Shown: positions 7,469 through 15,055, counted from the first letter of the stretch. The stretch is 64,000 nucleotides of DNA from Mesorhizobium sp. M1C.F.Ca.ET.210.01.1.1 (GCF_004791585.1 NZ_SRUU01000016.1:1-64000); one strand, 5' to 3'. Notes: a model not told the origin generated them from the letters alone. Translations and numbers: made by a program.

Positions 7469-9019
7469 CTATTCCGGCGCGCCCGCGAACAGCACCACCC
7501 CATCCCCTCCACCCGCCGGCCAGTCGCGGATGGTGCGGTCGATGCCGCCGGTGAGCAGCGTGCCGTCGGCGGCAAACGCCACCGAGTAGATCGGGCCGGT
7601 GCCGGGGTCGAACTCGGCGATCTCGGCGCCGGTGTTCATGTTCCAGATCCGCGCGGTGCCGTCGAGCGAGACGGAGCCCAGCCGCTTGCCGTCGGAAGAC
7701 AGCGCCAAAGCGTAGACGGTGTCAGAGTGGCCGTCGAAGCGGCGCACCTCCGTGAAGCTGTCGAGGTCCCAGAGCTTGATCGTGTAGTCGCCGCTGCCGG
7801 TCACCGCGTGGCGGCCATCGGCGGTGAAGAGCGCGCCATAGGCGCCGCGGTCGTGGCCGTGCCAGCTGCGCAGCAGCTTGCCCGAAACGATGTCCCAGAG
7901 CTTCAGTTCGCCGTCGATGCTGCCTGAGATGGCGCGCGTGCCGTCGGGCGAGACGGCGACGGCGCTGACCGGCCAGCCGTACCCGGTCGACACATGCAGC
8001 GCGGCGCCTCTCTCGATATTCCAGACGATGACCTTGCCGGTACTGTCATGCGCGCTGACGGCGCGCTTGCCGTCAGGGGAGATCGCCAGCTTGTTGACGC
8101 CGCCGTTCAGAGCCGACGAAAAGACGTGCAGCACCGCGCCGTCGGACAATTGGCGCAAGACGATCTCGCCGTCGTCGCCGGCAGTCAGGGCGGTCTTGCC
8201 GTCCGGCATGAAGAGCGCGGTGCGCGCCATGTCCTTGTGGACGCCGAGGTCGCGGATCAGCCTTTGGCCGTCAAGGTCCCAGAGCTTGATGACGCGGTCG
8301 GTGCTGGCGCTAATAATCTCGCGGCCGTCGGCCGATACCGCCAGCCAGACGACGGCGTCGCGGTGGCCTTCAGGCGCGGTCGGCAGCGCCGGGGGTGCGA
8401 GCTGTGGCGGTGCAACCGTCTCGGGCGGCGTGTCTGGCGCCAAGGCGGTCTGCTCGGCTGGCGGCGCCGAAGGCTGCGCCGGAGCGGCAGGCTCAGCCGG
8501 CTCCACCGGCTGCGAGGGTTGTGCGGGCGCGGCCACGAGCTCGGCGGGCGGCTTCGCCGCTATTTCCTGCGCCGGCGAGACCGGCTTGGCCGCCTCGGGC
8601 GCGGGAGCCATTGGGTCCGGCGCCGGGACGGACGGTTCGGCTGGAGCGGCGGCGACATCCCTGGCCGCCGGCTCGCGTGCCGGCCCATGCCGCGGACCGA
8701 ACTGGTCGGCGACGATCGCGAGCAGGGCGAGCAGCGGCACGGCAAGCGCGATGCGGCGGAGCCTGGGACGTCCGGCCGGCACGACCCTGGCGTCGCGGCC
8801 GAACAGCGGGACCGCCGGGTCATGCCTGGCCGCCGCCGGCAGCAGGCCTGTGAGGAACAAAAGCCCGGCGAGAATCGATAGCATGCCTGCGGCGCCGAAG
8901 ATCCCGGCGCCCGTCGTGGCGGCGGGCTTGCCGCCCAGCGCCAGATAGAGCTTGGCGAAGCAGGCCACGCCGACGACGAGCATCGCCAGCGCCAGCAGCC
9001 TGTCGGTCGATCTGTTCAT
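7469..9019 (-). CDS. Membrane-anchored WD40 beta-propeller protein
   Basis: A 516-residue protein. It has two N-terminal transmembrane helices (about residues 8-30 and 35-60) and a third near 92-105 ('LAVPLLALLAIVADQFG'). A Pro/Ala-rich linker of about 100 residues follows, then seven WD40 repeats (about 218-510). Typical repeat ends are 'STDRVIKLWDLD', 'SIDGELKLWDI' and 'SLDGTARIWNM'. Seven blades make one closed propeller, a scaffold for protein binding, probably on the periplasmic side. The ATG at 9019 is clear. It shares strand and neighbourhood with the Sel1 gene (73-bp gap), so the two may be one transcription unit of envelope scaffold proteins. No enzyme domain is present. Confidence 0.9.
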   Translation of the reverse strand: MNRSTDRLLALAMLVVGVACFAKLYLALGGKPAATTGAGIFGAAGMLSILAGLLFLTGLLPAAARHDPAVPLFGRDARVVPAGRPRLRRIALAVPLLALLAIVADQFGPRHGPAREPAARDVAAAPAEPSVPAPDPMAPAPEAAKPVSPAQEIAAKPPAELVAAPAQPSQPVEPAEPAAPAQPSAPPAEQTALAPDTPPETVAPPQLAPPALPTAPEGHRDAVVWLAVSADGREIISASTDRVIKLWDLDGQRLIRDLGVHKDMARTALFMPDGKTALTAGDDGEIVLRQLSDGAVLHVFSSALNGGVNKLAISPDGKRAVSAHDSTGKVIVWNIERGAALHVSTGYGWPVSAVAVSPDGTRAISGSIDGELKLWDIVSGKLLRSWHGHDRGAYGALFTADGRHAVTGSGDYTIKLWDLDSFTEVRRFDGHSDTVYALALSSDGKRLGSVSLDGTARIWNMNTGAEIAEFDPGTGPIYSVAFAADGTLLTGGIDRTIRDWPAGGGDGVVLFAGAPE

Positions 9020-9297
9020 CTAGCCCCCGTCCCTTTCCGCCCGGCGGCGGAAGGCGCATCGGCCCATCCTAGCCGAGCTTCCTTGCCAGGCTAAGTGCAA
9101 GACATCACACGAGGAAAGATAAAATCTGCATGCCTGCTTCAATCCGGCTGGCGGCCGGATTTCGACTTTATTCAGCCAGCGGACCAATATCCCCTTGCCC
9201 AAGCCCGCGGCGTCGATGTCTTTCGCGCCATAAGTGCCGGCCGCGTGAGCAGAAAGCCACACTCCCCAAGAATAAAAAGCTCAACCACCCGCGTTAG
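9020..9297. other. Gap upstream of the WD40 gene and the peptide genes
   Basis: No convincing gene is seen. The gap must hold the leftward promoter for the WD40/Sel1 pair and ends in the rightward promoter-like sequence of the peptide array. The short frames in it have no ribosome site or codon pattern. Confidence 0.5.
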
Positions 9298-9326
9298 TTG
9301 ACAGGAAACGCCCTTATGACATTATC
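9298..9326 (+). promoter_or_regulatory. Sigma-70-type promoter for the peptide array
   Basis: TTGACA at 9298-9303 is a perfect -35 box. ATTATC at 9321-9326 follows after a 17-bp spacer. Transcription would begin near 9333, just upstream of 'aggaga' and the GTG at 9355. This argues that the in-frame ATG at 9316 is not the start, because it would lie upstream of the transcript. Confidence 0.5.
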
Positions 9327-9354
9327 CGGCGGGGATTTTCAGGAGAGCATTGGC

Positions 9355-9444
9355 GTGAAGAAGATTTACGAGAAGCCGGTCCTTGTCCGCAAAGGCAAGC
9401 TTTCGACGGTCACGGCGGTTGCTTCAACGCCTATCCCGGGTTGA
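9355..9444 (+). CDS. RiPP-like peptide 1, lasso-type leader
   Basis: A 29-residue peptide: leader VKKIYEKPVLVRKGKLSTVTA and tail VASTPIPG. The leader matches the YxxPxLxxxGxLxxxT pattern that lasso-peptide B1/RRE proteins recognise, as in the lariatin leader (KKTYNAPSLVQRG). Start GTG 9355 follows 'aggaga' at good spacing. An in-frame ATG at 9316 exists but would lie before the predicted transcription start. The tail has no Asp or Glu, so a lasso macrolactam ring cannot form in the usual way. It is the first of four tandem homologues and most like peptide 2. Confidence 0.8.
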   Translation: MKKIYEKPVLVRKGKLSTVTAVASTPIPG

Positions 9445-9518
9445 TCCCAAAGCTGATCCACTGGGCCCTGTCGCCTGGCGTCAGTGGACAGATTGACCTT
9501 TCAAAGGGGAATCCATTC

Positions 9519-9608
9519 ATGAAAAAAATTTACGAAAAACCGACTTTCGTTCGTAAAGGGAAGCTCTCGACCATCGTGGCGACCGCTTCGACTCCGCTGC
9601 CGCAGTGA
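9519..9608 (+). CDS. RiPP-like peptide 2, lasso-type leader
   Basis: A 29-residue peptide: leader MKKIYEKPTFVRKGKLSTIVA and tail TASTPLPQ. It has a good ribosome site ('aaagggga') ahead of ATG 9519. Its leader shares KKIYEKP and RKGKLST with peptide 1, and the tail (xASTPxPx) is also shared, so the two are recent duplicates. The Thr usually found two residues before a lasso core is Val here (position 20). The gap after peptide 1 is 74 bp, and a strong hairpin terminator follows 8 bases after the stop. Confidence 0.8.
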   Translation: MKKIYEKPTFVRKGKLSTIVATASTPLPQ

Positions 9609-9616
9609 TCGAGCAG

Positions 9617-9639
9617 CCGGATCGGCTCGATCCGGTTTT
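9617..9639 (+). terminator. Rho-independent terminator after peptide 2
   Basis: A perfect 8-bp stem, CCGGATCG-gct-CGATCCGG, is followed directly by TTTT and then a T-rich run (gacttttgttg). It splits the four-peptide array into pairs 1-2 and 3-4. Confidence 0.75.
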
Positions 9640-9714
9640 GACTTTTGTTGTGAGGCCGACAACACGGTTGCTTATCGTGATATCGGCCTGAAAGGCTGAA
9701 GGGGGAATTCAGTC

Positions 9715-9822
9715 ATGAAGAAGACCTATGAGAAGCCGGCCTTGGTCAAGAAGGACAGGCTGTCGGCGGTGACGGCTGTCACCAATGGCGGTTCCGTTAT
9801 CATCCTCCCGCCACCGAGCTGA
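9715..9822 (+). CDS. RiPP-like peptide 3, lasso-type leader
   Basis: A 35-residue peptide: leader MKKTYEKPALVKKDRLSAVTA and tail VTNGGSVIILPPPS. Its ribosome site is 'gaaggggga'. The leader pairs with peptide 4 (KKTYEKPxLVK, RLSAVTA). The otherwise conserved Gly at position 14 is Asp here. The tail is the longest of the four, hydrophobic and Pro-ended, with no acidic residue. It lies beyond the hairpin terminator, so it may have its own promoter in the 106-bp gap; I could not identify one with confidence. Confidence 0.8.
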   Translation: MKKTYEKPALVKKDRLSAVTAVTNGGSVIILPPPS

Positions 9823-9955
9823 TCGGGACAGTTAGAACCGTCTGGCGGCAGTGCCGGTCAAGACTGGTCTATGGTTTTTGAGAACTGGTGAAACGGCCTA
9901 TATCGTCAGGCTGGTCGGCAGTTCGTCTCGATTTCACGAATACGGGGAACGTGCC

Positions 9956-10048
9956 ATGAAGAAAACCTATGAGAAGCCGACCCTGGTCAAGACGGGTAGG
10001 CTTTCGGCGGTCACGGCCAACGGCGGCGGCTCCCTCGTCACGATCTGA
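9956..10048 (+). CDS. RiPP-like peptide 4, lasso-type leader
   Basis: A 30-residue peptide: leader MKKTYEKPTLVKTGRLSAVTA and tail NGGGSLVTI. The start ATG 9956 follows 'acggggaacg'. A longer in-frame start at 9851 is possible but unlike the other three family members. It has the best match to the lasso leader consensus (Y5, P8, L10, G14, L16, T20). The Gly-rich tail resembles the 'TNGGS' of peptide 3. It is the last of the array and converges on the gene ending at 10128. Confidence 0.82.
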   Translation: MKKTYEKPTLVKTGRLSAVTANGGGSLVTI

Positions 10049-10127
10049 GCGCGCAGGCGCGTGGCATTCAGGCAAGGCGCTTTAGGCTTTGCTTGACACA
10101 TGTGGTTCCCAAAGCCGTCGACATCCA

Positions 10128-11309
10128 TCAAGGCGCCAGCACCAGATCGTCGAGCACCATCTGCCAATGGTGTTTCGTCGACAGGCGCACACGCGTCACC
10201 GCCTTCAGCATCGGGGCGTAGTGAACCGGCGCCAGCGCCGACAACGTGATCTCGTCGCGCGCGACCAGTTCGTCGCCCAGCCAGCTTTCGACCAGCGCGG
10301 TCTCCCCCTCTGAACCCCGCCAGGCGGCGGTCAGCATCACCGAATGGAAGCCGAAGGGCTTGGCACGGCCGAACTCGGCCTGATGGCCGCTGCTGGTATA
10401 GGCGATGTAGGCGCCCGAGACGTTGCCGTTGACATAGCCCTCGCTGTTCTTGGTGTGGTCGCGCGACATGGCGTTGAGATTGTACCAGTCGAGCCCGGCA
10501 TGGCCCGACGGGATCTTGCACAGGCCGCGCGTGGTGACATCGTCGAAGCCGATGGTGACGAGCACCGCATCGGGCTCAAGCGCCCCCTGCGCAAGCAGGC
10601 CGAGCTCGGCCGGATAGGCCGTGAGCGCGAGGCGGCGGTCAAGCCCGCCGCCGGCAACGACGACCTCGTCGGCTTCCTCGGCCAGAGGAAAGCGGAAGGC
10701 CGCGCCGAGCGCGTGACTTTCGAGCACCTGCCCCTTGCCCATGACCGACAGCCTTGCCGCGGCCGCGGCCGGCACCCTGCCGCTCACCATGCGTCGAGGC
10801 GTGAGGCCGACCGGCCTTGGCAGGCCCTCCCCGGCCAGGCCCACGAGCGAGCCCGACGCCTCCACAATGCGCACAAGCTGGTTCTCGTTGGCGCCGCTGG
10901 CGCGCCAGCCGGGCGGCACGGAAACCGAAAACCTGTAGGTTCCGGGCGCGCGGATCGCCGCCCGCCGACGCCTCAACGCCATTGTGAAATTGGCAAAGCC
11001 GGCAGGATTGGTCCGCGCCGAGGCGAGGAAGCGGCCATACTCGTCGAACAGCCGCACCGCGATGCCGGCCATCGCGCGATCGGTCAGACCATAGGTTCCG
11101 TCGCCGTCGACATCCATGAAGACGAAGGACGAGAAATTGAGCTTGCCGGATGTCGGACCCCAAGCGGTGCGGGGCGCATAGTCGCCGGCCGGATCGGCGC
11201 TGCCGCGCGCCCGGCGGCGCTTGCGCCGCCGGCGCAGCGCGAGTGCGATGAGGGCAACGGCGCCGGCCACGACGAGGGCGGAGATGAACAGGACGAGGGC
11301 GTCAGCCAT
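10128..11309 (-). CDS. Membrane-anchored SdrD-B-like / jelly-roll protein
   Basis: A 393-residue protein. It has an N-terminal transmembrane helix (about residues 4-25, 'LVLFISALVVAGAVALIALAL') and a strongly basic stretch (RRRRKRRR). About residues 60-150 look like an SdrD-B/prealbumin-like beta-sandwich ('FVFMDVDGDGTYGLTD', with a calcium-type DxDxDG). The C-terminal 150 residues resemble the jelly-roll domain of some PEP-CTERM-type exported proteins: 'DDVTTRGLCKIPSGHAGLDW', 'GYVNGNVSGAYIAY', ending 'MVLDDLVLAP'. I chose ATG 11309, as the frame upstream to 11387 lacks signal character. It converges on the peptide array, with 79 bp between stops. A surface binding role is inferred. Confidence 0.75.
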   Translation of the reverse strand: MADALVLFISALVVAGAVALIALALRRRRKRRRARGSADPAGDYAPRTAWGPTSGKLNFSSFVFMDVDGDGTYGLTDRAMAGIAVRLFDEYGRFLASARTNPAGFANFTMALRRRRAAIRAPGTYRFSVSVPPGWRASGANENQLVRIVEASGSLVGLAGEGLPRPVGLTPRRMVSGRVPAAAAARLSVMGKGQVLESHALGAAFRFPLAEEADEVVVAGGGLDRRLALTAYPAELGLLAQGALEPDAVLVTIGFDDVTTRGLCKIPSGHAGLDWYNLNAMSRDHTKNSEGYVNGNVSGAYIAYTSSGHQAEFGRAKPFGFHSVMLTAAWRGSEGETALVESWLGDELVARDEITLSALAPVHYAPMLKAVTRVRLSTKHHWQMVLDDLVLAP

Positions 11310-11451
11310 GGCGATTGCAAGATGGCTGGACAAAAATGTGCAAGATGAAATGCATGAAGTCTGTAATCCCCCTTCAAAGTCCTGCAAAAGCTAATGTGAG
11401 AGGTCGTTGCTGCACAGCCACTACTTGCCAGATGCTGGCATCGAACGTGGA

Positions 11452-11518
11452 GACGCCGGCAGGACAAAGGGGGGCGCGAAGGATCGCCAAGTTCGGAATT
11501 TCTTCGAGCACGCCCCCC
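11452..11518. repeat. Family B palindromic repeat, single arm
   Basis: Contains 'cgccggcaggacaaaggggg' and 'gcgcgaagga', the same core as at 125-178, then a 'cgcccccct' return arm abutting the xth stop. It lies in the 209-bp gap downstream of xth and upstream of the jelly-roll protein gene. Confidence 0.65.
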
Positions 11519-12292
11519 TTACCCTACCTCCACCCACACCGGCGCGTGGTCGCTGGGATTGTCCCCTCCCCGCACATCGCGGTCGATGCCCGCCCCTTTC
11601 AACTTCCGCGCCAGCTTCTTCGACAACAGGATATGGTCGAGCCTGAGACCCGCGTCGCGCGGCCAGCGGTTCCGGCGGTAGTCCCAGAAGGTGTAGAGCT
11701 TCTCCTCCTTCGGAAAGACTTTTCGCAGCACATCGGTCCAGCCCTGCTCGATCAGCGCCGCAAAGGCGGCGCGGCTCTCAGGCTGCACCAGCGCGTTGTC
11801 GTCATAGGAGCGGGTTCGGTAGATGTCGCGCGGCTCGGGCACGATGTTGTAATCGCCGGCCAGCACCACCGGCAGGCCGGTGTCGAGAAGCGCGCCGGCA
11901 TGTGCCGCAAAACGCTCGTGCCAGGCGAGCTTGTAGTCGAATTTCGGCCCCGGCTGCGGATTGCCGTTCGGCGCATAGAGGCAGGCAATGACGACGCCGT
12001 CGACCGCCGCCTCGATGTAGCGCGCCTGGCGGTCGGCGTCGTCGCCGGGCAGCGCCTCGCGGGTGAGCACAGGCTCGGCGCCGCGCGCGAGTATGGCGAC
12101 GCCGTTCCAGGTCGGCTCGCCCTTCCACACCGCGCCATAGCCGACCTTGGCGAGCCTGGTCAGCGGAAACTGCGTGTCGCGCGCCTTCAGCTCCTGCAGG
12201 CAGACGACATCGGGCTTTGCGCGCGCCAGCCAGGCGAGCAGGTTTTCCAGCCGGCTGTTGATGTTGTTGATGTTGAAGGTGGCGATCTTCAT
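11519..12292 (-). CDS. xth: Exodeoxyribonuclease III
   Basis: A 257-residue protein of the AP endonuclease/exonuclease III family, which repairs abasic sites and removes 3' blocking groups in the cytoplasm. Family motifs run in order: 'MKIATFNINNINSRL', 'VVCLQELKARD' (metal-binding Glu), 'WNGVAILAR', 'VLAGDYNIVPEPRDIY' (catalytic Asp/Asn), 'RDAGLRLDHILLS' and 'SDHAPVWVEV' (catalytic Asp-His). The length is normal. I set the start at ATG 12292, directly before the first beta-strand; the frame's upstream extension to 12334 lies in a repeat. Confidence 0.95.
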   Translation of the reverse strand: MKIATFNINNINSRLENLLAWLARAKPDVVCLQELKARDTQFPLTRLAKVGYGAVWKGEPTWNGVAILARGAEPVLTREALPGDDADRQARYIEAAVDGVVIACLYAPNGNPQPGPKFDYKLAWHERFAAHAGALLDTGLPVVLAGDYNIVPEPRDIYRTRSYDDNALVQPESRAAFAALIEQGWTDVLRKVFPKEEKLYTFWDYRRNRWPRDAGLRLDHILLSKKLARKLKGAGIDRDVRGGDNPSDHAPVWVEVG

Positions 12293-12327
12293 GCGGGAGT
12301 AGCCGGCACGCCCTTTGCTTCGACCCT

Positions 12328-12424
12328 GGAGCATGTCTCCCGAAAGCGGTTCGGCACAAAGACATGCGCAAAATCAAAACCTAAAGCGCATGGAGCGAAT
12401 CCGAAAGATCGCGACGCGCTTCAC
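12328..12424. repeat. Family E repeat (gcatgtctcccgaaagcgg)
   Basis: Sequence 'ggagcatgtctcccgaaagc' followed by 'acaaagacatgcgcaaaatc' and 'gatcgcgacgcgcttcacga'. The same modules appear, inverted, at 23832-24034. It fills most of the gap between zapE and xth. Confidence 0.75.
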
Positions 12425-12443
12425 GATGACGAAGGTGGGGACG

Positions 12444-13646
12444 CTATCCCTGCGCCTGCCGCGCCTCCACCGGCGCCGCCTCGACTTTTCGCCGTTCCGC
12501 CCAGGCTTCCAGCCAGTCGTGACTCTGCATTTCGACCAGCCGCGAGGCGGTGCGCTCGAACTCGAACACTTCCGTACCGCGCTTGGCGGTATAGAGCCCT
12601 TCAGGCTGCGCCGCGGCGCTCATCACCAGCCGCATGCGGTGGTCGTAGAGCGTGTCGATCAGAAGGATGAAGCGCTTGGCCTCGTTGCGCCTGCCTTCGC
12701 CGAGCACCGGCACATGGTCGATGAAGATGGTCGAGAAGCGGTTGGCGAGCGCCAGGTAATCGCGCGCGCCGAGCGGCTTTTCGCAGAGATCGGCGAACGA
12801 GAAACGCGCCGCATCGCCGGCCGCGCGCGGCACGACGAGCTGGCGCCCTTTCAGCGTCAAGACCGCCGCCTCGGTCGGCCTGCCATCGGCAATCGCCTCC
12901 CAGGCTTCGTCGAGCGCGCGGTCGGCCGCCGTGTCGGCCGGCGTGACATAGACCGGCAGGCGGTTGAGCTTTTCCTGCCGGTAGTCCTTCTCGGCGTCGA
13001 GCGTCATCACGTGGGCATTGCGTTCGAGCAGGCCGATGAAAGGCAGGAAGAGCTGCCGGTTCAGTCCGTCGCGATAAAGCTCTTGCGGGGCGACGTTGGA
13101 TGTGGCGACCAGGACGACGCCGTTGGCAAACAGCGCCGAGAACAGCCGCGACAGGATCATCGCATCGGCAATGTCGGTGACCGAAAACTCGTCGAAGCAC
13201 AGCACCCAGGCTTCGTCAGCAAGAGCCCGCGCCACGGGCGGAATCGGATCGTCGTCCTTGACTTCGCCGTTCTTGCGCGCCGCCCGGTGCTTCTGGATCC
13301 GGTCCTGCACGTCGGCCATGAAATCGTTGAAATGGACGCGGCGCTTGCGCCTGACCGGCAAGAGCTCGAAGAACATGTCCATCAGCATGGTCTTGCCGCG
13401 CCCGACGCCGCCATGGACGTAGAGGCCCTTGACCGCCTCGCGCGGCTTTTTGCTGCGCGCGAACAGCCAGCCCAGCGCGCTGGATTTCTGCGCCAGCCTT
13501 TTTGCCGAGATCTCGTCGGTCAGGCGGTCGAGTGCGGCGACGACGCGCTCCTGCGCCGGGTCGCGCTCGACCCCGCCGGTTTCCACCAGATGGTCGTAGC
13601 GCTGCCTGACGGTCGCATGGGTCTGGAGGCCGTCACGCAGATGCAT
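12444..13646 (-). CDS. zapE: Cell division ATPase ZapE (AFG1 family)
   Basis: A 400-residue P-loop ATPase. Walker A is 'GGVGRGKTMLMDMFF' (near residue 80), followed by 'RRVHFNDFMADVQDRIQ'. Walker B is 'WVLCFDEFSVTDIADAMIL', and 'VVLVATSNVAPQELYRDGL' is the sensor region typical of AFG1/ZapE proteins. In E. coli ZapE associates with the Z-ring and affects its stability; the eukaryotic homologue acts in mitochondrial protein quality control. The length is normal and the ATG at 13646 is clear. It lies upstream of xth on the same strand but is separated from it by a repeat. Confidence 0.93.
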   Translation of the reverse strand: MHLRDGLQTHATVRQRYDHLVETGGVERDPAQERVVAALDRLTDEISAKRLAQKSSALGWLFARSKKPREAVKGLYVHGGVGRGKTMLMDMFFELLPVRRKRRVHFNDFMADVQDRIQKHRAARKNGEVKDDDPIPPVARALADEAWVLCFDEFSVTDIADAMILSRLFSALFANGVVLVATSNVAPQELYRDGLNRQLFLPFIGLLERNAHVMTLDAEKDYRQEKLNRLPVYVTPADTAADRALDEAWEAIADGRPTEAAVLTLKGRQLVVPRAAGDAARFSFADLCEKPLGARDYLALANRFSTIFIDHVPVLGEGRRNEAKRFILLIDTLYDHRMRLVMSAAAQPEGLYTAKRGTEVFEFERTASRLVEMQSHDWLEAWAERRKVEAAPVEARQAQG

Positions 13647-13747
13647 AGGTCACGTCGTTTGCTTTGAGCAGGATGCTCTAAGGAGGGCCCAGGGTGCGCT
13701 GAGATTCAGGTCAGGCTGGCATCACCTGAATATCAGCATACCCAGCC

Positions 13748-14287
13748 TTACCTTGTAAGCGAGATCGGCTGGCCGTTGGAAGTCTGGCCGTCGAACTTTT
13801 CGCCGCCCGACGAATAGAGCTTGGCCAACGCACCGCCGTTCTCGTCGTAGAGGGTGAGCTGCTTGCCGGCGACGTTCCACGATTTGATGCCGTCGATCGG
13901 GGTCGGGCAGTGCAGCGGACCGGCGCGATAGCCGGCGCCGAACTTGGTCTGCGGCGTCGCCACCTTGCAGCTCTGGCCGGAAACGTTGACGTTCCAGACA
14001 CCGGCGACGCTGGCCGCGGTCAGGTCGGCGGCGCCGGCCGGCGCCGAGCCGTCCGGCGGCAGCGAGGCAACCTGCGCGTTCTTCGGCGCGTTCGGGAATT
14101 GCGATGGGTCGGTGGAGCCCGGAGCGGCCGGCGGCGGCAGCTGATTCTGCGTCACCGTGCCGGAAGGCGCCGGCGTGAGCGGTGCCGGCTGCTGGTCGTC
14201 CATCGACGAGAAGCGCGAGGTCGAGCAGCCGCTCGCAACGAGCGCGGCCAGCGATACGGCCAAAAGGCCAGTCTTCGAAAAAGTCAT
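13748..14287 (-). CDS. Omp19-type outer-membrane lipoprotein (protease inhibitor fold)
   Basis: A 179-residue lipoprotein precursor with signal peptide and lipobox 'LVASGC' (lipidated Cys21). A Pro-rich linker comes next, then a C-terminal AprI/Inh-like beta-barrel (about 85-179). It closely resembles Brucella Omp19: 'SQFPNAP', 'VASLPP', 'AGVWNVNVSGQSCKVATPQT', 'GYRAGPLHCP', 'GKQLTLYDENGG' and 'FDGQTSNGQ' have clear counterparts there. The paired cysteines in GQSCK and LHCP likely form the inhibitor disulfide. Brucella Omp19 inhibits host proteases. Start ATG 14287 follows 'ggaggttgga'; the longer frame to 14539 is unsupported. Confidence 0.9.
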   Translation of the reverse strand: MTFSKTGLLAVSLAALVASGCSTSRFSSMDDQQPAPLTPAPSGTVTQNQLPPPAAPGSTDPSQFPNAPKNAQVASLPPDGSAPAGAADLTAASVAGVWNVNVSGQSCKVATPQTKFGAGYRAGPLHCPTPIDGIKSWNVAGKQLTLYDENGGALAKLYSSGGEKFDGQTSNGQPISLTR

Positions 14288-14478
14288 TCCAACCTCCGTC
14301 GGATCCGGTGGGGGCGCCGTCCGCGTAAAAACACCTGCTTCACCAAGATGGCGAAGGTGGCAGAATTTCAACCCGATATGGTTAAAATAGGGTTTTCGGA
14401 GCCGGTGTTGCAAATTTATCGCAAACCGTCTCTGCAGCCGGGCCGGGTCGGGAAGCTGGACCGTAACCCCTTGAAATC

Positions 14479-14892
14479 TCAGGCTTGCAGCCGCGCGCTG
14501 GGCACGAAGACATAACCGTCCGGACCGACAATGTAGCATTCGCGCAGGCCATGCGGCTTGTCGATCGAGCCGGCAAGCACAATGTGGCCCAAAGCCGCCG
14601 CCCTTTTTTCCACCGCATCGGGATCGGCGCCATAAAGGCGCAGTTCGATGCCCGCCCCGCGCGTTTCGGCGCCTGCGATGACGCCGCTCATCGCGTTGTC
14701 GAGATAGGAATGGTCGGCATGCAGCATGAAGATCGAGCCCAGCAGCTCGATTGCCGCGAAATCCTCGTCCGCGTAGATGATCTGGGCATCAAGCACGTCG
14801 CGGCAGAACGCCACCATCCCCGCCATGTCTGTCACAAGCAGGTTGACGCCCAGCCCGTGCGGCAGGGAGCGGCCGAAATCCTCGGCCTTCAT
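14479..14892 (-). CDS. VOC-family (glyoxalase-like) protein
   Basis: A 137-residue single VOC module. The N-terminal half has 'GLGVNLLVTDMAGMVAFCRD', 'DEDFAAIELLGSIFMLHAD' and a C-terminal 'RECYIVGPDGYVFVPSARLQ'. The usual His/Glu metal ligands are poorly preserved (the end reads DGYVFVP, without Glu), so it may bind a ligand rather than catalyse. Start ATG 14892 is chosen because the frame upstream to 15081 overlaps the promoter of the divergent MBL gene. It is divergent from that gene, with a 163-bp gap. Confidence 0.75.
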   Translation of the reverse strand: MKAEDFGRSLPHGLGVNLLVTDMAGMVAFCRDVLDAQIIYADEDFAAIELLGSIFMLHADHSYLDNAMSGVIAGAETRGAGIELRLYGADPDAVEKRAAALGHIVLAGSIDKPHGLRECYIVGPDGYVFVPSARLQA

Positions 14893-15055
14893 CCATGGTG
14901 TCCCGGTTCGTTTTTTCAATCGACCACCCTCACTGCACCGACAGGCGATCCTAACCGAAGCGATCCCGTGCCCCTTGGCATTCGCCAGCAAAATGCTTGC
15001 GCCAAGCGGCTGCGTCCTTATCTCAGGAGAAGCGATCGAGCGGGCAGGAGTAACG

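Noticed and set aside
9316-9444. ATG 9316 as the start of peptide 1
   Set aside because: It lies upstream of the predicted transcription start; the other three peptides begin at MKK; GTG 9355 has the ribosome site.
9355-10048. Classical lasso peptide cluster
   Set aside because: The leaders fit, but no cyclase, protease or RRE gene is in the window and the tails lack Asp/Glu, so a lasso product is not claimed.
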